Assembly (NCBI RefSeq): GCF_039545455.1
Contig: NZ_CP154468.1
Span: forward strand, 1,226,001 to 1,290,000
Direction: 5' to 3'
Length of the DNA stretch: 64,000 nt
Source: Brucella sp. BE17
GTDB taxonomy: Bacteria > Pseudomonadota > Alphaproteobacteria > Rhizobiales > Rhizobiaceae
Shown in pieces: positions 27,508-37,225 of the stretch. Below the pieces are notes generated by a model, which worked only from the letters and a program-made list of their open reading frames with translations, did no database searches and was not told where the DNA came from. How positions within the stretch are numbered: the first letter of the stretch is position 1; each line of letters opens with the position of its first letter. Made by a program: the position numbers and the translations under genes.

Positions 27508-29958
27508 TCAGGACTCCTTTTCGGTCTGGGGGATGAGATTGGTGAGATCGGGGATCAGCTCCGCCGCCCATTCGACGCCGCGATCGCGCAGCCAGGCGGC
27601 GAGGAAGCCGTCCTGCCCATGCTCGGCGACAAGATCGGCGATGCGGGTCTGATCGGTTTTGGATGATGCGGCGCAGAGCGCGAGGCCGACTTCGGACAGG
27701 CCCAGCTCGAATAACCGATTGCCGCGCCGCGACTGGCAGTAATAATCCCGCTTGGGCGTGGCCCGTGCGAGGATCTCGATCTGCCGGTCATTGAGACCGA
27801 AGCGCCGATAGATCGTAGTGATCTGTGGCTCGATCGCGCGTTCGTTCGGCAGAAGCAGCCGTGTCGGGCAGCTTTCGATGATGGCGGGCGCGATGTTGCT
27901 CCCGTCAATGTCCGAGAGCGACTGCGTGGCGAAGATGACGGAAGCGTTCTTCTTCCTGAGCGTCTTCAACCACTCGCGGAGCTGGTTGGCGAACCCCTCG
28001 TCATCCAGCGCCAGCCAACCTTCGTCGATGATGAGGAGGGTTGGCCGACCATCGAGCCGGTCGCCGATGCGATGAAACAGATAGGCCAGAACAGCCGGCG
28101 CAGCGCCTGTGCCCACCAGTCCTTCGATCTCGAAGGCTTGCACATCGGCGTGGCCGAGATGTTCCGCCTCCGCGTCGAGCAACCGGCCATAGGCGCCGCC
28201 GATGCAATAGGGTCGCAGCGCTTGCTTGAGGTCATTGGATTGCAGCAGGACCGCAAGGCCGGTGATGGTGCGCTCGCTGACGGGTGCGGATGCCAGCGAG
28301 TTCAGCGCCGTCCAGATATGCTCCTTCACTTCCGGCGTGATGGTCATGCCTTCACGCATCAGAATGGCGGCGATCCAGTCAGCGGCCCATGATCGCTCAT
28401 AAGCGTCATCGATCCGCGCTAATGGTTGCAGGGAGACGGAAACTTCTGATCCCTCGGTCAACTCGCCGCCGAGATCATGCCAGTCGCCACCCATGGCGAG
28501 CGCGGATGCCCGGATCGAGCCCCCGAAATCGAAGGCGAAGATCTGGCTGCGTTCATAGCGGCGGAATTGCAGCGCCATCAGCGCCAGCAGCACGGACTTG
28601 CCCGCGCCGGTCGGGCCAACGACGAGGGTATGGCCCACGTCGCCGACATGAAGAGAAAGCCGGAACGGCGTCGAACCTTCGGTCTTGCCATATAGCAAGG
28701 GGGGCGCTCCGAGGTGTTCGTTCCGTTCCGGCCCCGCCCACACGGCCGATAGCGGGATCATGTGGGCAAGGTTGAGCGTCGAGATCGGTGGCTGCCGGAC
28801 ATTGGCGTAAGCGTGTCCGGGGATCGAGCCGAGCCAGGCATCGACGGCATTGACGGTTTCCGGCATGGCCGTGAAGTCGCGGCCCTGAATGATTTTCTCG
28901 ACCAGACGCAGCTTCTCGTCAGCCATACGGGGATCGGCGTCCCAGACCGTGACAGTGGCTGTGACATAGGCCATGCCCGCGACGTCAGCGCCGAGTTCCT
29001 GCAAGGCCATGTCGGCATCGAGCGCCTTGTTGGACGCATCGGTGTCCACCAGCACCGATTGTTCGTTGGTCATCACCTCCTTGAGGATCGCGGCGATGCT
29101 CTTCCGCTTGGCGAACCACTGGCGGCGGATTTTTGTGAGGAGTTTCGTCGCATCCGTCTTGTCGATGAGGATGGCGCGGGTGGACCAGCGATACGGGAAC
29201 GCGAGCCGGTTCATTTCGTCGAGCAGGCCGGGCGTGGTCGCTGTCGGGAAACCGATGATAGTCAGGGCGCGCAGATGCTGGTCGCCAAGACGCGGTTCCA
29301 GCCCGCCGGTCAGGGGCTGGTCGGCCAGCAGCGCATCGAGGTGCATCGGCACTTCGGGTACGCGGACGCGATGACGGTTGGTCGAGATGGTGGCATGCAG
29401 ATAGGTCAGCGTGCCACCATCATCCAGCCAGCGACATTCCGGCATGAAGCCGTCGAATAGCGCCAGCACGCGGTCGGTGCGGTCGATGAAGCCGCGCATC
29501 AGTTCATGCGGATTAACACCTGATTGTTCGCGGCCCTCATAGAGCCAGGTTTCGGCGCGGGCCGCGTCTTCCGCAGGCGGCAGCCAGAGGAAGGTCAGGA
29601 AGTAGCCGGACACGAAATGCATGCCCGCTTCCTCGAACCCTGCCTTGCGCTCGGCATCGACCAGTGCGGAAGCCGGATCGGGAAATTGGCTGTCAGGATA
29701 GGTCGCGGCCTCAGAACGCTGCGCCTCGACGAAGATCGACCAGCCGGAGCCGAGACGCCGCACGGCGTTGTTGATGCGGCCAGCGACGGCGACCAATTCG
29801 GCGGCGACAGCAGAATCCAGATCCGGGCCACGAAATTTCGCTGTCCTCTGGAAGCTGCCATCCTTGTTCAGCACAATGCCGGGGCCGGCCAAGGCTGCCC
29901 ATGGCAGATAGTCGGAAAGGCGAGCGGAGGTGCCGCGATATTCAGTGAGGTTCATCAT
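27508..29958 (-). CDS. trbE: TrbE, VirB4-like conjugative transfer ATPase
   Basis: This is an 816-aa membrane-associated ATPase powering pilus and channel assembly. Walker A VVGPTGAGKSVLLALMALQFRRY lies in the middle (about residue 460); the Walker B-type TLLIIDEGWLALDDEGFANQLREWLKTLRKKNASVIFATQSLSDI follows. The start MMNLTEYRGTSARLSDYLPWAALAGPGI is typical; there are two adjacent ATG (29958, 29955). The operon order B-C-D-E-J-K-L-F-G-I is intact. Confidence 0.95.
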   Translation of the reverse strand: MMNLTEYRGTSARLSDYLPWAALAGPGIVLNKDGSFQRTAKFRGPDLDSAVAAELVAVAGRINNAVRRLGSGWSIFVEAQRSEAATYPDSQFPDPASALVDAERKAGFEEAGMHFVSGYFLTFLWLPPAEDAARAETWLYEGREQSGVNPHELMRGFIDRTDRVLALFDGFMPECRWLDDGGTLTYLHATISTNRHRVRVPEVPMHLDALLADQPLTGGLEPRLGDQHLRALTIIGFPTATTPGLLDEMNRLAFPYRWSTRAILIDKTDATKLLTKIRRQWFAKRKSIAAILKEVMTNEQSVLVDTDASNKALDADMALQELGADVAGMAYVTATVTVWDADPRMADEKLRLVEKIIQGRDFTAMPETVNAVDAWLGSIPGHAYANVRQPPISTLNLAHMIPLSAVWAGPERNEHLGAPPLLYGKTEGSTPFRLSLHVGDVGHTLVVGPTGAGKSVLLALMALQFRRYERSQIFAFDFGGSIRASALAMGGDWHDLGGELTEGSEVSVSLQPLARIDDAYERSWAADWIAAILMREGMTITPEVKEHIWTALNSLASAPVSERTITGLAVLLQSNDLKQALRPYCIGGAYGRLLDAEAEHLGHADVQAFEIEGLVGTGAAPAVLAYLFHRIGDRLDGRPTLLIIDEGWLALDDEGFANQLREWLKTLRKKNASVIFATQSLSDIDGSNIAPAIIESCPTRLLLPNERAIEPQITTIYRRFGLNDRQIEILARATPKRDYYCQSRRGNRLFELGLSEVGLALCAASSKTDQTRIADLVAEHGQDGFLAAWLRDRGVEWAAELIPDLTNLIPQTEKES

Positions 29959-29968
29959 GCTCGCGCCC

Positions 29969-30250
29969 TCACACCGACAAATGACCAGGGATGCGCAGAT
30001 GCCTGCGCCCGACTTCGACGAAGAGCGGATCACGTTTAGCTGCCCAAACCGCGAGGAAGTGTCCGACCGCCCAGATGGCGATGCCAACCAGCCAGAGCCG
30101 AAGGCCGAGGCCGACGGCCCCGGCCAGTGTGCCGTTCACAATGGCGATGGAGCGCGGTGCGCCGCCGAGCAGGATATGCTCGGTCAGCGCCCGATGGACC
30201 GGGATCGAAAATCCCGGCACCGCATCGAGCTGTTCGAGACCGCCCGCCAT
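29969..30250 (-). CDS. trbD: TrbD, VirB3-like membrane protein
   Basis: This is a 93-aa protein reading MAGGLEQLDAVPGFSIPVHRALTEHILLGG. The PxxVHRALTEHILLGGAPR region and the following hydrophobic helices (GTLAGAVGLGLRLWLVGIAIWAVGHFLAVWAA) match TrbD. ATG 30250 overlaps the trbC stop. A longer frame upstream is the shadow of trbC. Confidence 0.92.
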   Translation of the reverse strand: MAGGLEQLDAVPGFSIPVHRALTEHILLGGAPRSIAIVNGTLAGAVGLGLRLWLVGIAIWAVGHFLAVWAAKRDPLFVEVGRRHLRIPGHLSV

Positions 30251-30582
30251 CAGATGAGCGCTCCGCCGCCGAAGGAGAAGAACGACAGGAAGAAGCTTGA
30301 TGCGGCGAAGGCGATGGACAGACCGAACACGATCTGGATCAGCTTCCGAAAACCACCTCCCGTATCGCCGAAGGCCAGCGCCAGACCTGTCGAGATAATG
30401 ACGATCACGGCGATGATTTTGGCGACCGGCCCCTCGATCGACTGAAGAATACTTTGAAGCGGTGCCTCCCAGGGCATGGAAGAGCCGGAGGCGTGCGCGG
30501 CAGGCGCCAGCATCAGGCTGATGGAAACAACGGCGGCGGTGGTTGCCATGATGCGGCAGCCGCGCGAAATCGTGCGGATCAT
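30250..30582 (-). CDS. trbC: TrbC, VirB2-like major pilin
   Basis: This is a 110-aa prepilin. It has a long signal region (MATTAAVVSISLMLAPAAHASG), then WEAPLQSILQSIEGPVAKIIAVIVIISTGLALAFG and a second hydrophobic helix, the two-helix plan of VirB2/TrbC pilins. TraF-type proteases in this family mature such pilins and a TraF gene is present at 51203-51748. The start overlaps trbB (ATGA). Confidence 0.93.
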   Translation of the reverse strand: MIRTISRGCRIMATTAAVVSISLMLAPAAHASGSSMPWEAPLQSILQSIEGPVAKIIAVIVIISTGLALAFGDTGGGFRKLIQIVFGLSIAFAASSFFLSFFSFGGGALI

Positions 30583-31559
30583 GAAGGATCTCCTTTCGAG
30601 GTGGTTGCAGGGGTGATGGCGTAGTCGCCGTCTGGTCCCAGCCCATCAACGCGGGCGAGTTCGACCAGGCGGCGGGAAGATCCGCGTCCGGCAAGGACAG
30701 CAACAAGGTCGATGGTCTCGGCGATCAGCGCGCGCGGGACGGTGATGACAGCTTCCTGGATGAGCTGCTCGAGGCGGCGCAGGGCACCGATGCCTGAACC
30801 GGCATGAATGGTGCCAATGCCGCCGGGATGTCCCGTTCCCCAGGCTTTGAGCAGATCAAGCGCTTCGGAACCACGCACCTCCCCGACCGGGATGCGATCA
30901 GGGCGAAGCCGCAACGATGAGCGGACCAGATCGGAGAGCGTCGCCACGCCATCCTTGGTCCGCATGGCCACGAGATTGGGCGCGGCGCATTGCAGCTCGC
31001 GCGTGTCTTCAATGATGACCACGCGATCCGAGGTCTTCGCCACCTCGGCCAGCAACGCATTGGTCAGTGTGGTTTTGCCGGTGGACGTGCCGCCAGCCAC
31101 AAGGATGTTGGCGCGCGTGGCGACGTTCAGGCGTAGCACCTCCGCCTGAAGGCCGGTCATGATTCCGGCGGTCACATAATCATCAAGCGTGAACACCGCG
31201 ACGGCAGGCTTGCGGATGGCGAAGACAGGTGCCGCGACGACAGGCGGCAGAAGCCCCTCGAACCGCTCGCCAGTTTCGGGCAGCTCAGCCGACACACGCG
31301 GGTTGCGGGCATGAACCTCCGCGCCAACATGATGGGCGACAAGCCGCACGATCCGCTCGCCATCGGCGGCGGATAGCTTCTCCCCCGTATCGGCCAGCCC
31401 TTCCGACAGCCGGTCCACCCAGATGCGACCATCCGGGTTCAGCATCACCTCCACCACACCGGGATCTTCCAGAAACCGGGCAATAGAGGCCCCAAGCGCC
31501 GTGCGCAGCATTTGCGCGCCGCGTGCGATAGCCTCAGGTTTATGGTGGTGTGCAGTCAT
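30579..31559 (-). CDS. trbB: TrbB, VirB11-like conjugation ATPase
   Basis: This is a 326-aa cytoplasmic hexameric ATPase, first gene of the trb operon. N-terminal domain: [30 protein letters not shown]. Walker [18 protein letters not shown] is near residue 157; [13 protein letters not shown] (Asp box), [37 protein letters not shown] are canonical VirB11/TrbB motifs. ATG 31559. The control region for the operon lies upstream (31560-31798), before the cargo hydrolase gene. Confidence 0.95.
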   Translation of the reverse strand: MTAHHHKPEAIARGAQMLRTALGASIARFLEDPGVVEVMLNPDGRIWVDRLSEGLADTGEKLSAADGERIVRLVAHHVGAEVHARNPRVSAELPETGERFEGLLPPVVAAPVFAIRKPAVAVFTLDDYVTAGIMTGLQAEVLRLNVATRANILVAGGTSTGKTTLTNALLAEVAKTSDRVVIIEDTRELQCAAPNLVAMRTKDGVATLSDLVRSSLRLRPDRIPVGEVRGSEALDLLKAWGTGHPGGIGTIHAGSGIGALRRLEQLIQEAVITVPRALIAETIDLVAVLAGRGSSRRLVELARVDGLGPDGDYAITPATTSKGDPS

Positions 31560-31798
31560 ATCGGCCCCGATTTCTCGCGGGGCGCGACAGACGGTCCCCG
31601 CAATGGGGTCGATTAAGAAATCCCGAAATTGGGGCGGTTCAACAAGTATTTACGCGCGCGCGGCCATGGGCGGTGATCGGCGGGAAATCGGAGAGGTTAT
31701 GCCTCAGGTGTAGATGGAAGCGGGATGTCGAGCTTTGGATCAATCGGCAACCTCTGACCTAATCGCTTTGAAAGAATAGGGTAACCGCCATCATGGCC

Positions 31799-32746
31799 TT
31801 AGGGAGTGGTAGCCAGCGTTACCTTCGCCAAGGTACGTGCTGGTCCGTCGAGTGAACTTATTGCGGCTGGCCAGGTATCCTTATCAACGTCCAGGACGTT
31901 GCGAAGCCAAGCCAAGGTCAACCGCCGAGTCGCTTCAAGGCTCTCAGGTGCCTCGATCTCGGTTTCCTTCGCATCCAGCCCGGCGATTCCCCCCAATCCA
32001 TGACCAACACCGTACACCGTGACAAGTGCCTGGGCATCCGGGCTGTCGTAAAACGCGTCTGCATGCCATTCCGGTCCGCGCCCTGTGAAGTGCGGGGCGT
32101 CGTCAGCGCCGCAGACCACCAGACTGGGCGCTTTCATAAGCGTGAAATCCACGTCGAAAAACGGAAAACGGGCTGCGCTTTGCGCGAATAGGTCGCTTCC
32201 GCCCCGACCTGGTGCTGCAAGCAGGACCCCTGCGCGTATCCGCGGGTCGGCGAAGCTTTCCCCTGCAAGTCGCGCGCCCAGCAGCAAGCTAACGGTATGG
32301 CCGCCAAACGAGTGACCTGCCACCGCAATGCGCTGATGATCAAGCCGACCTGCTATTGCTGGCCCCTGCCGTTCCACTTCATTTAGTTGGTCAAGAATTG
32401 CTGTAATCTCAGTCACGCGTTGGCGCCAGAAGTAGGGCGCGCCGGGGGCGTCCTGCGGCAGACCACCGACGGGCGAATTTCCATGGGTTGGCTGAATCAC
32501 GGCAAAACCGCGTTCAGCCCAAAACTGCGCCAAAGGTGCATAGCCATCTTTAGACGGAATATACTTTGATGGCCCTGCCCCATGCGACAGCAGCACGATG
32601 GGCAAGGCATCGCCTTTGGCTGGTGCAGTCACACGCAGTTCAAGCGGCGCGCGTCCTGCCATCGGCAAGAGGATCGGGGTATAGGCTACGGTCAGCGCCG
32701 CTGGGGGCGCTGAGATTGACCGTGACAGATCAATAAGATTGTTCAT
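31799..32746 (-). CDS. Alpha/beta-hydrolase (PAF-acetylhydrolase/dienelactone-hydrolase-like)
   Basis: This is a 315-aa probable esterase. VLLSHGAGPSKYIPSKDGYAPLAQFWAERGFAVIQPTHGNSP forms the oxyanion/Asp strand and VAGHSFGGHTVSLLLGARL carries the nucleophile Ser in GHSFGG. A C-terminal His is plausible in GVGHGLGG. No signal peptide. It sits 54 nt after the SDR gene in a two-gene unit divergent from an AraC regulator. This cargo lies between trbB and the CopG/traG block, so it was inserted in the conjugation backbone. The substrate is unknown. Confidence 0.85.
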   Translation of the reverse strand: MNNLIDLSRSISAPPAALTVAYTPILLPMAGRAPLELRVTAPAKGDALPIVLLSHGAGPSKYIPSKDGYAPLAQFWAERGFAVIQPTHGNSPVGGLPQDAPGAPYFWRQRVTEITAILDQLNEVERQGPAIAGRLDHQRIAVAGHSFGGHTVSLLLGARLAGESFADPRIRAGVLLAAPGRGGSDLFAQSAARFPFFDVDFTLMKAPSLVVCGADDAPHFTGRGPEWHADAFYDSPDAQALVTVYGVGHGLGGIAGLDAKETEIEAPESLEATRRLTLAWLRNVLDVDKDTWPAAISSLDGPARTLAKVTLATTP

Positions 32747-32800
32747 GTATCATCCTTCATTGCCCCTCAACGGGCTGCTGGGTCAAAAAGTCCAGTGCGT

Positions 32801-33562
32801 TCAGTTTCTGGCCTCGGCGGCGGTCTCATTGTAAATTGCTTCGGCATCGGCACCCGCCGGCAGACGCATCGGCGCGCCCGGGTCTGTCACGGCCCGCCAC
32901 ACGGCCTGTGCCACATCGCCAACCTCTGTTTTTTCGGTCGAGGTGCGCATCGTGGCGAAATAGTCTTGCACGAAAGCCTCGTAGGGCGCCGGGACGTTCA
33001 TACCCATGCGTGCCACGGCGTTCTTTCCAAAGGCTGTCGTCGGAGCTGATCCTGGCAGGACTAGCCTGATCCGGATGCCGAACTGCGCTGCCTCAAGGGC
33101 GAGGCTTTCCGTGAACGTATTAATGGCGGCCTTGCTGGCGCTGTAGACCGACAGCGCCGGAAACGGGCGCAGCGTGACGCTGGAACTGATGTTCACGATG
33201 ACACCGGTTTGTCGCGCACGCATGCCCGGCAGAACAGCCTGAGTCATAGCCATCGTACCAATGACATTGGTCTCGAAAAGCTCACGGGCCTTGGCGATAT
33301 CTACGCCCTCCAGCACGTTCAGCATGCCGACCCCAGCATTGTTGACGAGCGCATCGACAACACCGACGTCTGCAACGGCTTGTGCGATGCTGTCTGCATC
33401 CGTGACATCGAGGGCCAGGATTTGCAGGCGATCGTGCTCCGGCATTGTCTGTTCCTGCGGTGTGCGCATGGTTGCGACAACATCCCAACCTTGAGCGAGG
33501 AATAGCTCTGCTGTTGCAAGGCCGAAGCCCGTTGAGGCACCGGTGATAAGAATTTTTGGCAT
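32801..33562 (-). CDS. Short-chain dehydrogenase/reductase (cargo)
   Basis: This is a 253-aa classical SDR. The N-terminus KILITGASTGFGLATAELFLAQGWDVVATMRTP gives TGxxxGxG; NNAGVGML is the second motif; catalytic Ser lies in NISSSVTLRP and YxxxK in VYSASKAAINTF. It is the first gene of a leftward pair with the hydrolase and is divergent from the AraC-family gene, which is probably its regulator. Confidence 0.92.
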   Translation of the reverse strand: MPKILITGASTGFGLATAELFLAQGWDVVATMRTPQEQTMPEHDRLQILALDVTDADSIAQAVADVGVVDALVNNAGVGMLNVLEGVDIAKARELFETNVIGTMAMTQAVLPGMRARQTGVIVNISSSVTLRPFPALSVYSASKAAINTFTESLALEAAQFGIRIRLVLPGSAPTTAFGKNAVARMGMNVPAPYEAFVQDYFATMRTSTEKTEVGDVAQAVWRAVTDPGAPMRLPAGADAEAIYNETAAEARN

Positions 33563-33658
33563 GAGTGTATCTCCTGTCGTTTGTACGATGAGAGATAGAC
33601 AAAATACCCGGACTTCCTATATTTATAAGTCCATCATCATTCAGCAAAAGTCCGAAAC
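33563..33658. promoter_or_regulatory. Divergent SDR/araC-type control region with AAGTCC repeats
   Basis: GGACTT at 33610-33615 and AAGTCC at 33627-33632 form an inverted repeat (11-bp spacer). A further AAGTCC lies at 33648-33653, exactly 21 bp (two helical turns) after the first AAGTCC. Direct repeats at helical spacing are usual for AraC-family binding, so these are candidate operators. Confidence 0.45.
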
Positions 33659-34573
33659 TTGACCATTTCGACAACTGACCCCCTCGCCAGCGTCGTCGCA
33701 TTGCTCAAGCCAGAGCCGTCTATCGCCAAGCTTGTCAGTGGCGGTGGTCGCTGGCGCGTCACGCGTACGAACATGACAAACCCGTTCTACTGCGCAATGG
33801 TCGAAGGCACGTGTCTGCTGACGATTCAAAACCGTCCACCGCTTGTACTTGAAGCGGGGGACTTTGTGCTGGTGCCCGAAGTTTTCGATTTCACCATGTC
33901 AAGCATCAACCCTCCACAAAGCGGTGCACCGCATCTGCCGCTGGAGACTGGTCCAGGCATTTTCCGCTTGGGCGAGCAGGACGCGCCGATCGAGGTGCGG
34001 TGCTTGGTGGGCCACTGCAACTTTGCCTCGCCGGACCGGGAGCTGCTCGTTTCACTGCTGCCGGCGGTCGTCCATGTGCGCGCACAACGCCGCCTGATTG
34101 CGCTTGGCCAGATGATTCAGGAAGAGACGCAAAGCAATCTCGCGGCCCGTGACATGGTGCTCGGGCGGCTTCTGGAGCTGCTTTTGGTTGAGGCCCTGCG
34201 CTCCGTCGAGAGCACGATGGCAGAACCAGGTTTGCTCCGCGGCCTTGCTGATCGAAGACTTGCCTTGGCACTGCGGAAAATCCACGCCGACCCCAGTGCC
34301 AGTCTGTCCGTTCAAGGCTTGGCCGCCGCAGCGGGTATGTCCCGCTCAACCTTCTTCCACCGCTTTAACTGCGAGGTCGGATCAGCGCCTATGGAATATG
34401 TAACTGCCTGGCGGATGGCAGTGGCAAAGGACATGCTGATAGGAGGAAACATCGCAATGGCCGAGCTCGCGAGCCGTGTCGGATACGGGTCCGTCAGTTC
34501 CTTCAGCATGGCGTTCTCGCGACATGTCGGCACGCCACCCGGCGCTTTCGCTGCCAGAGGCCAGGCCGCATAA
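33659..34573 (+). CDS. AraC-family transcriptional regulator (cupin N-terminus)
   Basis: This is a 304-aa regulator. The N-terminal cupin-like AraC_N domain (about 1-190) includes FYCAMVEGTCLLTIQNRPPLVLEAGDFVLVPEVFDF. The C-terminal double helix-turn-helix: DPSASLSVQGLAAAAGMSRSTFFHRFNCEVGSAPMEYVTAWRMAVAKDML and MAELASRVGYGSVSSFSMAFSRHVGTPPGAF. TTG 33659 is the likely start; no ATG with a good site lies nearby. It probably controls the divergent SDR-hydrolase pair. Confidence 0.9.
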   Translation: MTISTTDPLASVVALLKPEPSIAKLVSGGGRWRVTRTNMTNPFYCAMVEGTCLLTIQNRPPLVLEAGDFVLVPEVFDFTMSSINPPQSGAPHLPLETGPGIFRLGEQDAPIEVRCLVGHCNFASPDRELLVSLLPAVVHVRAQRRLIALGQMIQEETQSNLAARDMVLGRLLELLLVEALRSVESTMAEPGLLRGLADRRLALALRKIHADPSASLSVQGLAAAAGMSRSTFFHRFNCEVGSAPMEYVTAWRMAVAKDMLIGGNIAMAELASRVGYGSVSSFSMAFSRHVGTPPGAFAARGQAA

Positions 34574-34633
34574 ATCACGCATCTTGCAGTTCCCCGAAGA
34601 GTGCCAGAATCGACGCGCATTCCTCACACCGTT

Positions 34634-35068
34634 CTAATCATCATCATGAGGCGCCTGCTCTGCCGGCACCTCACGCGAGATTTCCTTGAGGAACCTGTCG
34701 CCAGTCGCCAGCCTGCGGCCGAGATTCTGCATGAAGCCCTCGAACCGCTCATTCCCCTTGATCCGCGAGGATTGCTTCGCGCTTTCCGGCAACGGAGGGG
34801 TCATCGTCAACCAGAAGCGGACAAACAAAGAAAGGGTCTCACCGAGGACGGCGACGTCTTCATCTAGCGTGTCGACCTGTCGGCCGATCTTGTCAAGGCG
34901 GCGCGACATGGCTGCTTCCAGCCGATCCGACGTGTCGCCCGACAGGAAGGACGCGACGGCTGCCTCGATAATAGCGGACTTCGATACCTGTCGGCGCAAC
35001 GACAGCGCGTCGACCTGTTTGAGCAGGTCCGGGTCGAAATAGACATTCATACGGGTACGGGTTGTCAT
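34634..35068 (-). CDS. CopG-like ribbon-helix-helix protein next to traG
   Basis: This is a 144-aa protein with an N-terminal ribbon-helix-helix (TRTRMNVYFDPDLLKQVDALSLRRQVSKSAIIEAAVASFLSG) and a C-terminal coiled or helical part (RRLDKIGRQVDTLDEDVAVLGETLSLFVRFWLTM). Such proteins are regularly encoded after traG in Trb-type elements. I chose ATG 35068, just past the traG stop with GAGAGA upstream; a longer frame overlaps traG. A possible role is relaxosome accessory or autoregulator. Confidence 0.8.
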   Translation of the reverse strand: MTTRTRMNVYFDPDLLKQVDALSLRRQVSKSAIIEAAVASFLSGDTSDRLEAAMSRRLDKIGRQVDTLDEDVAVLGETLSLFVRFWLTMTPPLPESAKQSSRIKGNERFEGFMQNLGRRLATGDRFLKEISREVPAEQAPHDDD

Positions 35069-35078
35069 CAGCGGTCTC

Positions 35079-37067
35079 TCAAAGCTCGATACCGTCATCT
35101 GGATTCATAGACGCCTGCCGCGCGATCATCCGCATCCGCGAGCGCAGTGCGCGGGCTTTGGCCGAGTCCACGTCGGGGTCATCGTCCAAAAAATCGAACT
35201 CCTGCGCAGGCGATGATGGCGGTGGGATGATCTCCTCATGCTCGGGCAAATCCGGTTCACGGCGGATTCCGGCATTGGCCGGATCGCCCTCGGTCTCGTC
35301 TGCCACGCCGGCCGAGGAACTGCTTTCCGCCGCGACCACGCGGCCGGACCAATCATCGGCGGATGGGTTGGGCGCCAGCGGAGCGGCGACCAGATCGGGT
35401 GGGGTCAGGACGCGCTCCATGAACCGCGCATCCTCATAGTAGCGGGCCTTGGTCGCGCGGATCGGCGGCGTGCCCGCGACCATGACGATTTCCTCGGTGG
35501 GCGGAAGCTGCATGATCTCGCCGGGCGTCAGCAGCGGGCGCGCGGTTTCCTGCCGCGACACCATGAGATGCCCCAGCCAGGGCGCGAGTCTGTGGCCGGC
35601 ATAGTTGGTGGAATCGCGCAGCTCGGTCGCAGTGCCGAGCGCGTCGCTCACCCGCTTAGCCGTACGCTCGTCGTTCGTGGCAAAGCTGACGCGGACATGG
35701 CAGTTGTCGAGGATCGCGTTGTTCGGCCCATAGGCGCGCTCGATCTGATTGAGGCTCTGCGCGATCAGGAAGCCCTTGAGCCCGTAGCCCGCCATGAAGG
35801 CCAAGGCGGACTCGAAAAAGTCCAGACGGCCGAGCGCGGGAAACTCGTCCAGCATGAGCAGCAGCCGATGGCGCGTGCCGGAGCTGGTCAATTCCTCCGT
35901 CAACCGCCTGCCGATCTGGTTGAGAATCAGGCGGATAAGTGGCTTGGTCCGGTTTATGTCGGACGGCGGCACGACCAGATAGAGCGTGACGGGCTGGCGG
36001 CTGCCGACCAGATCGGCAATGCGCCAATCGCATCGCGCCGTCACCCGCGCCACCACGGGATCGCGGTAGAGGCCGAGAAAGGACATGGCCGTGCTCAACA
36101 CGCCCGACCGTTCGTTCTCGGATTTATTCAACAGCTCGCGGGCCGACGACGCGATGACGGGATGAACGCCCGCCTCGCCGAGATGCTGCGTGTCCATCAT
36201 GGCGCGCAAGGTCGCCTCAACCGGACGGCGGGGGTCGGACAGGAAGTTAGCGACGCCCGCCAAGGTCTTGTCCTTCTCCGCATACAGGACATGCAGGATC
36301 GCGCCGACAAGCAGGCTGTGGGATGTCTTTTCCCAATGGTTGCGCTTGTCGAGGCTGCCTTCGGGATCGACCAGAATATCCGCGATGTTCTGCACGTCGC
36401 GGACTTCCCATTCGCCTCGGCGGACCTCCAGCAGCGGATTGTAGGCTGACGATCTGGCATTGGTCGGATCGAACAGCAGGACGTGGCCATGCTTCGCGCG
36501 GAAGCCGGCCGTGAGGGTCCAGTTCTCGCCCTTTATATCGTGGACGATGCAGCTTCCCGGCCATGTTAGCAGCGACGGCACGACAAGGCCGACGCCCTTG
36601 CCCGACCGTGTTGGGGCGAAGCACAACACATGCTCCGGCCCGTCATGGCGCAGATAGTCCCGGTCGTAGCGGCCGAGCACCACACCATCGGGGCCGAGCA
36701 GACCGGCCGCGCGGATTTCCTTGTCCTCGGCCCATCGCGCCGATCCGTAGGTGGCGACGTTGCGCGCCTCCCGTGCCCGGATGATCGACATGAAGATGCT
36801 GGCGGCGATGGCGACGAAGCCACCGGACGCTGCGATGATCGCGCCCTCGACGAAGATCGCGGGCGCATAGGCGTCGAACGAAAACCACCACCAGAAAAAG
36901 GCGGGCGGATAATAGACCGGCATGCCCGCCAGCTCAAACCATGGTGCTCCAAGCTGCAACTGGAAGCCGAGTCGGAACGCCGTCCATTGCGTGGCCGCCC
37001 ACGCCATCACCAGAACGATGGTGAAGACGACGGCGATCTGACCCCAAAGGATTCGTCCTCCGCGCAA
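35079..37067 (-). CDS. traG: TraG/VirD4-type conjugative coupling protein
   Basis: This is a 662-aa inner-membrane ATPase that connects the relaxosome to the mating pore. It has N-terminal membrane helices (GQIAVVFTIVLVMAWAATQW and FVEGAIIAASGGFVAIAASIFM), Walker A CFAPTRSGKGVGLVVPSLLTWPGS near residue 150, and Walker B HRLLLMLDEFPALGRLDF near 405. The acidic C-terminal tail (SADDWSG to the end) is less conserved. The likely start is TTG 37067; the element family usually begins GGxILWGQ. Transcribed with the CopG-like gene. Confidence 0.94.
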   Translation of the reverse strand: MRGGRILWGQIAVVFTIVLVMAWAATQWTAFRLGFQLQLGAPWFELAGMPVYYPPAFFWWWFSFDAYAPAIFVEGAIIAASGGFVAIAASIFMSIIRAREARNVATYGSARWAEDKEIRAAGLLGPDGVVLGRYDRDYLRHDGPEHVLCFAPTRSGKGVGLVVPSLLTWPGSCIVHDIKGENWTLTAGFRAKHGHVLLFDPTNARSSAYNPLLEVRRGEWEVRDVQNIADILVDPEGSLDKRNHWEKTSHSLLVGAILHVLYAEKDKTLAGVANFLSDPRRPVEATLRAMMDTQHLGEAGVHPVIASSARELLNKSENERSGVLSTAMSFLGLYRDPVVARVTARCDWRIADLVGSRQPVTLYLVVPPSDINRTKPLIRLILNQIGRRLTEELTSSGTRHRLLLMLDEFPALGRLDFFESALAFMAGYGLKGFLIAQSLNQIERAYGPNNAILDNCHVRVSFATNDERTAKRVSDALGTATELRDSTNYAGHRLAPWLGHLMVSRQETARPLLTPGEIMQLPPTEEIVMVAGTPPIRATKARYYEDARFMERVLTPPDLVAAPLAPNPSADDWSGRVVAAESSSSAGVADETEGDPANAGIRREPDLPEHEEIIPPPSSPAQEFDFLDDDPDVDSAKARALRSRMRMIARQASMNPDDGIEL

Positions 37068-37225
37068 TGCAGGCTCCAGTCGGCAAAAGAGGTGGAGCCG
37101 ATCAGAGAGTAGGCAAAATCGAGACGGGCAACAGGAAAGAGGCTGCCGGAGGGCTGCTGGATACTATCGGCGGCAAATAGGACGGGTTGTCGTCACCGTT
37201 CGCTAGGATCTTTGCCGCTGCGCTA

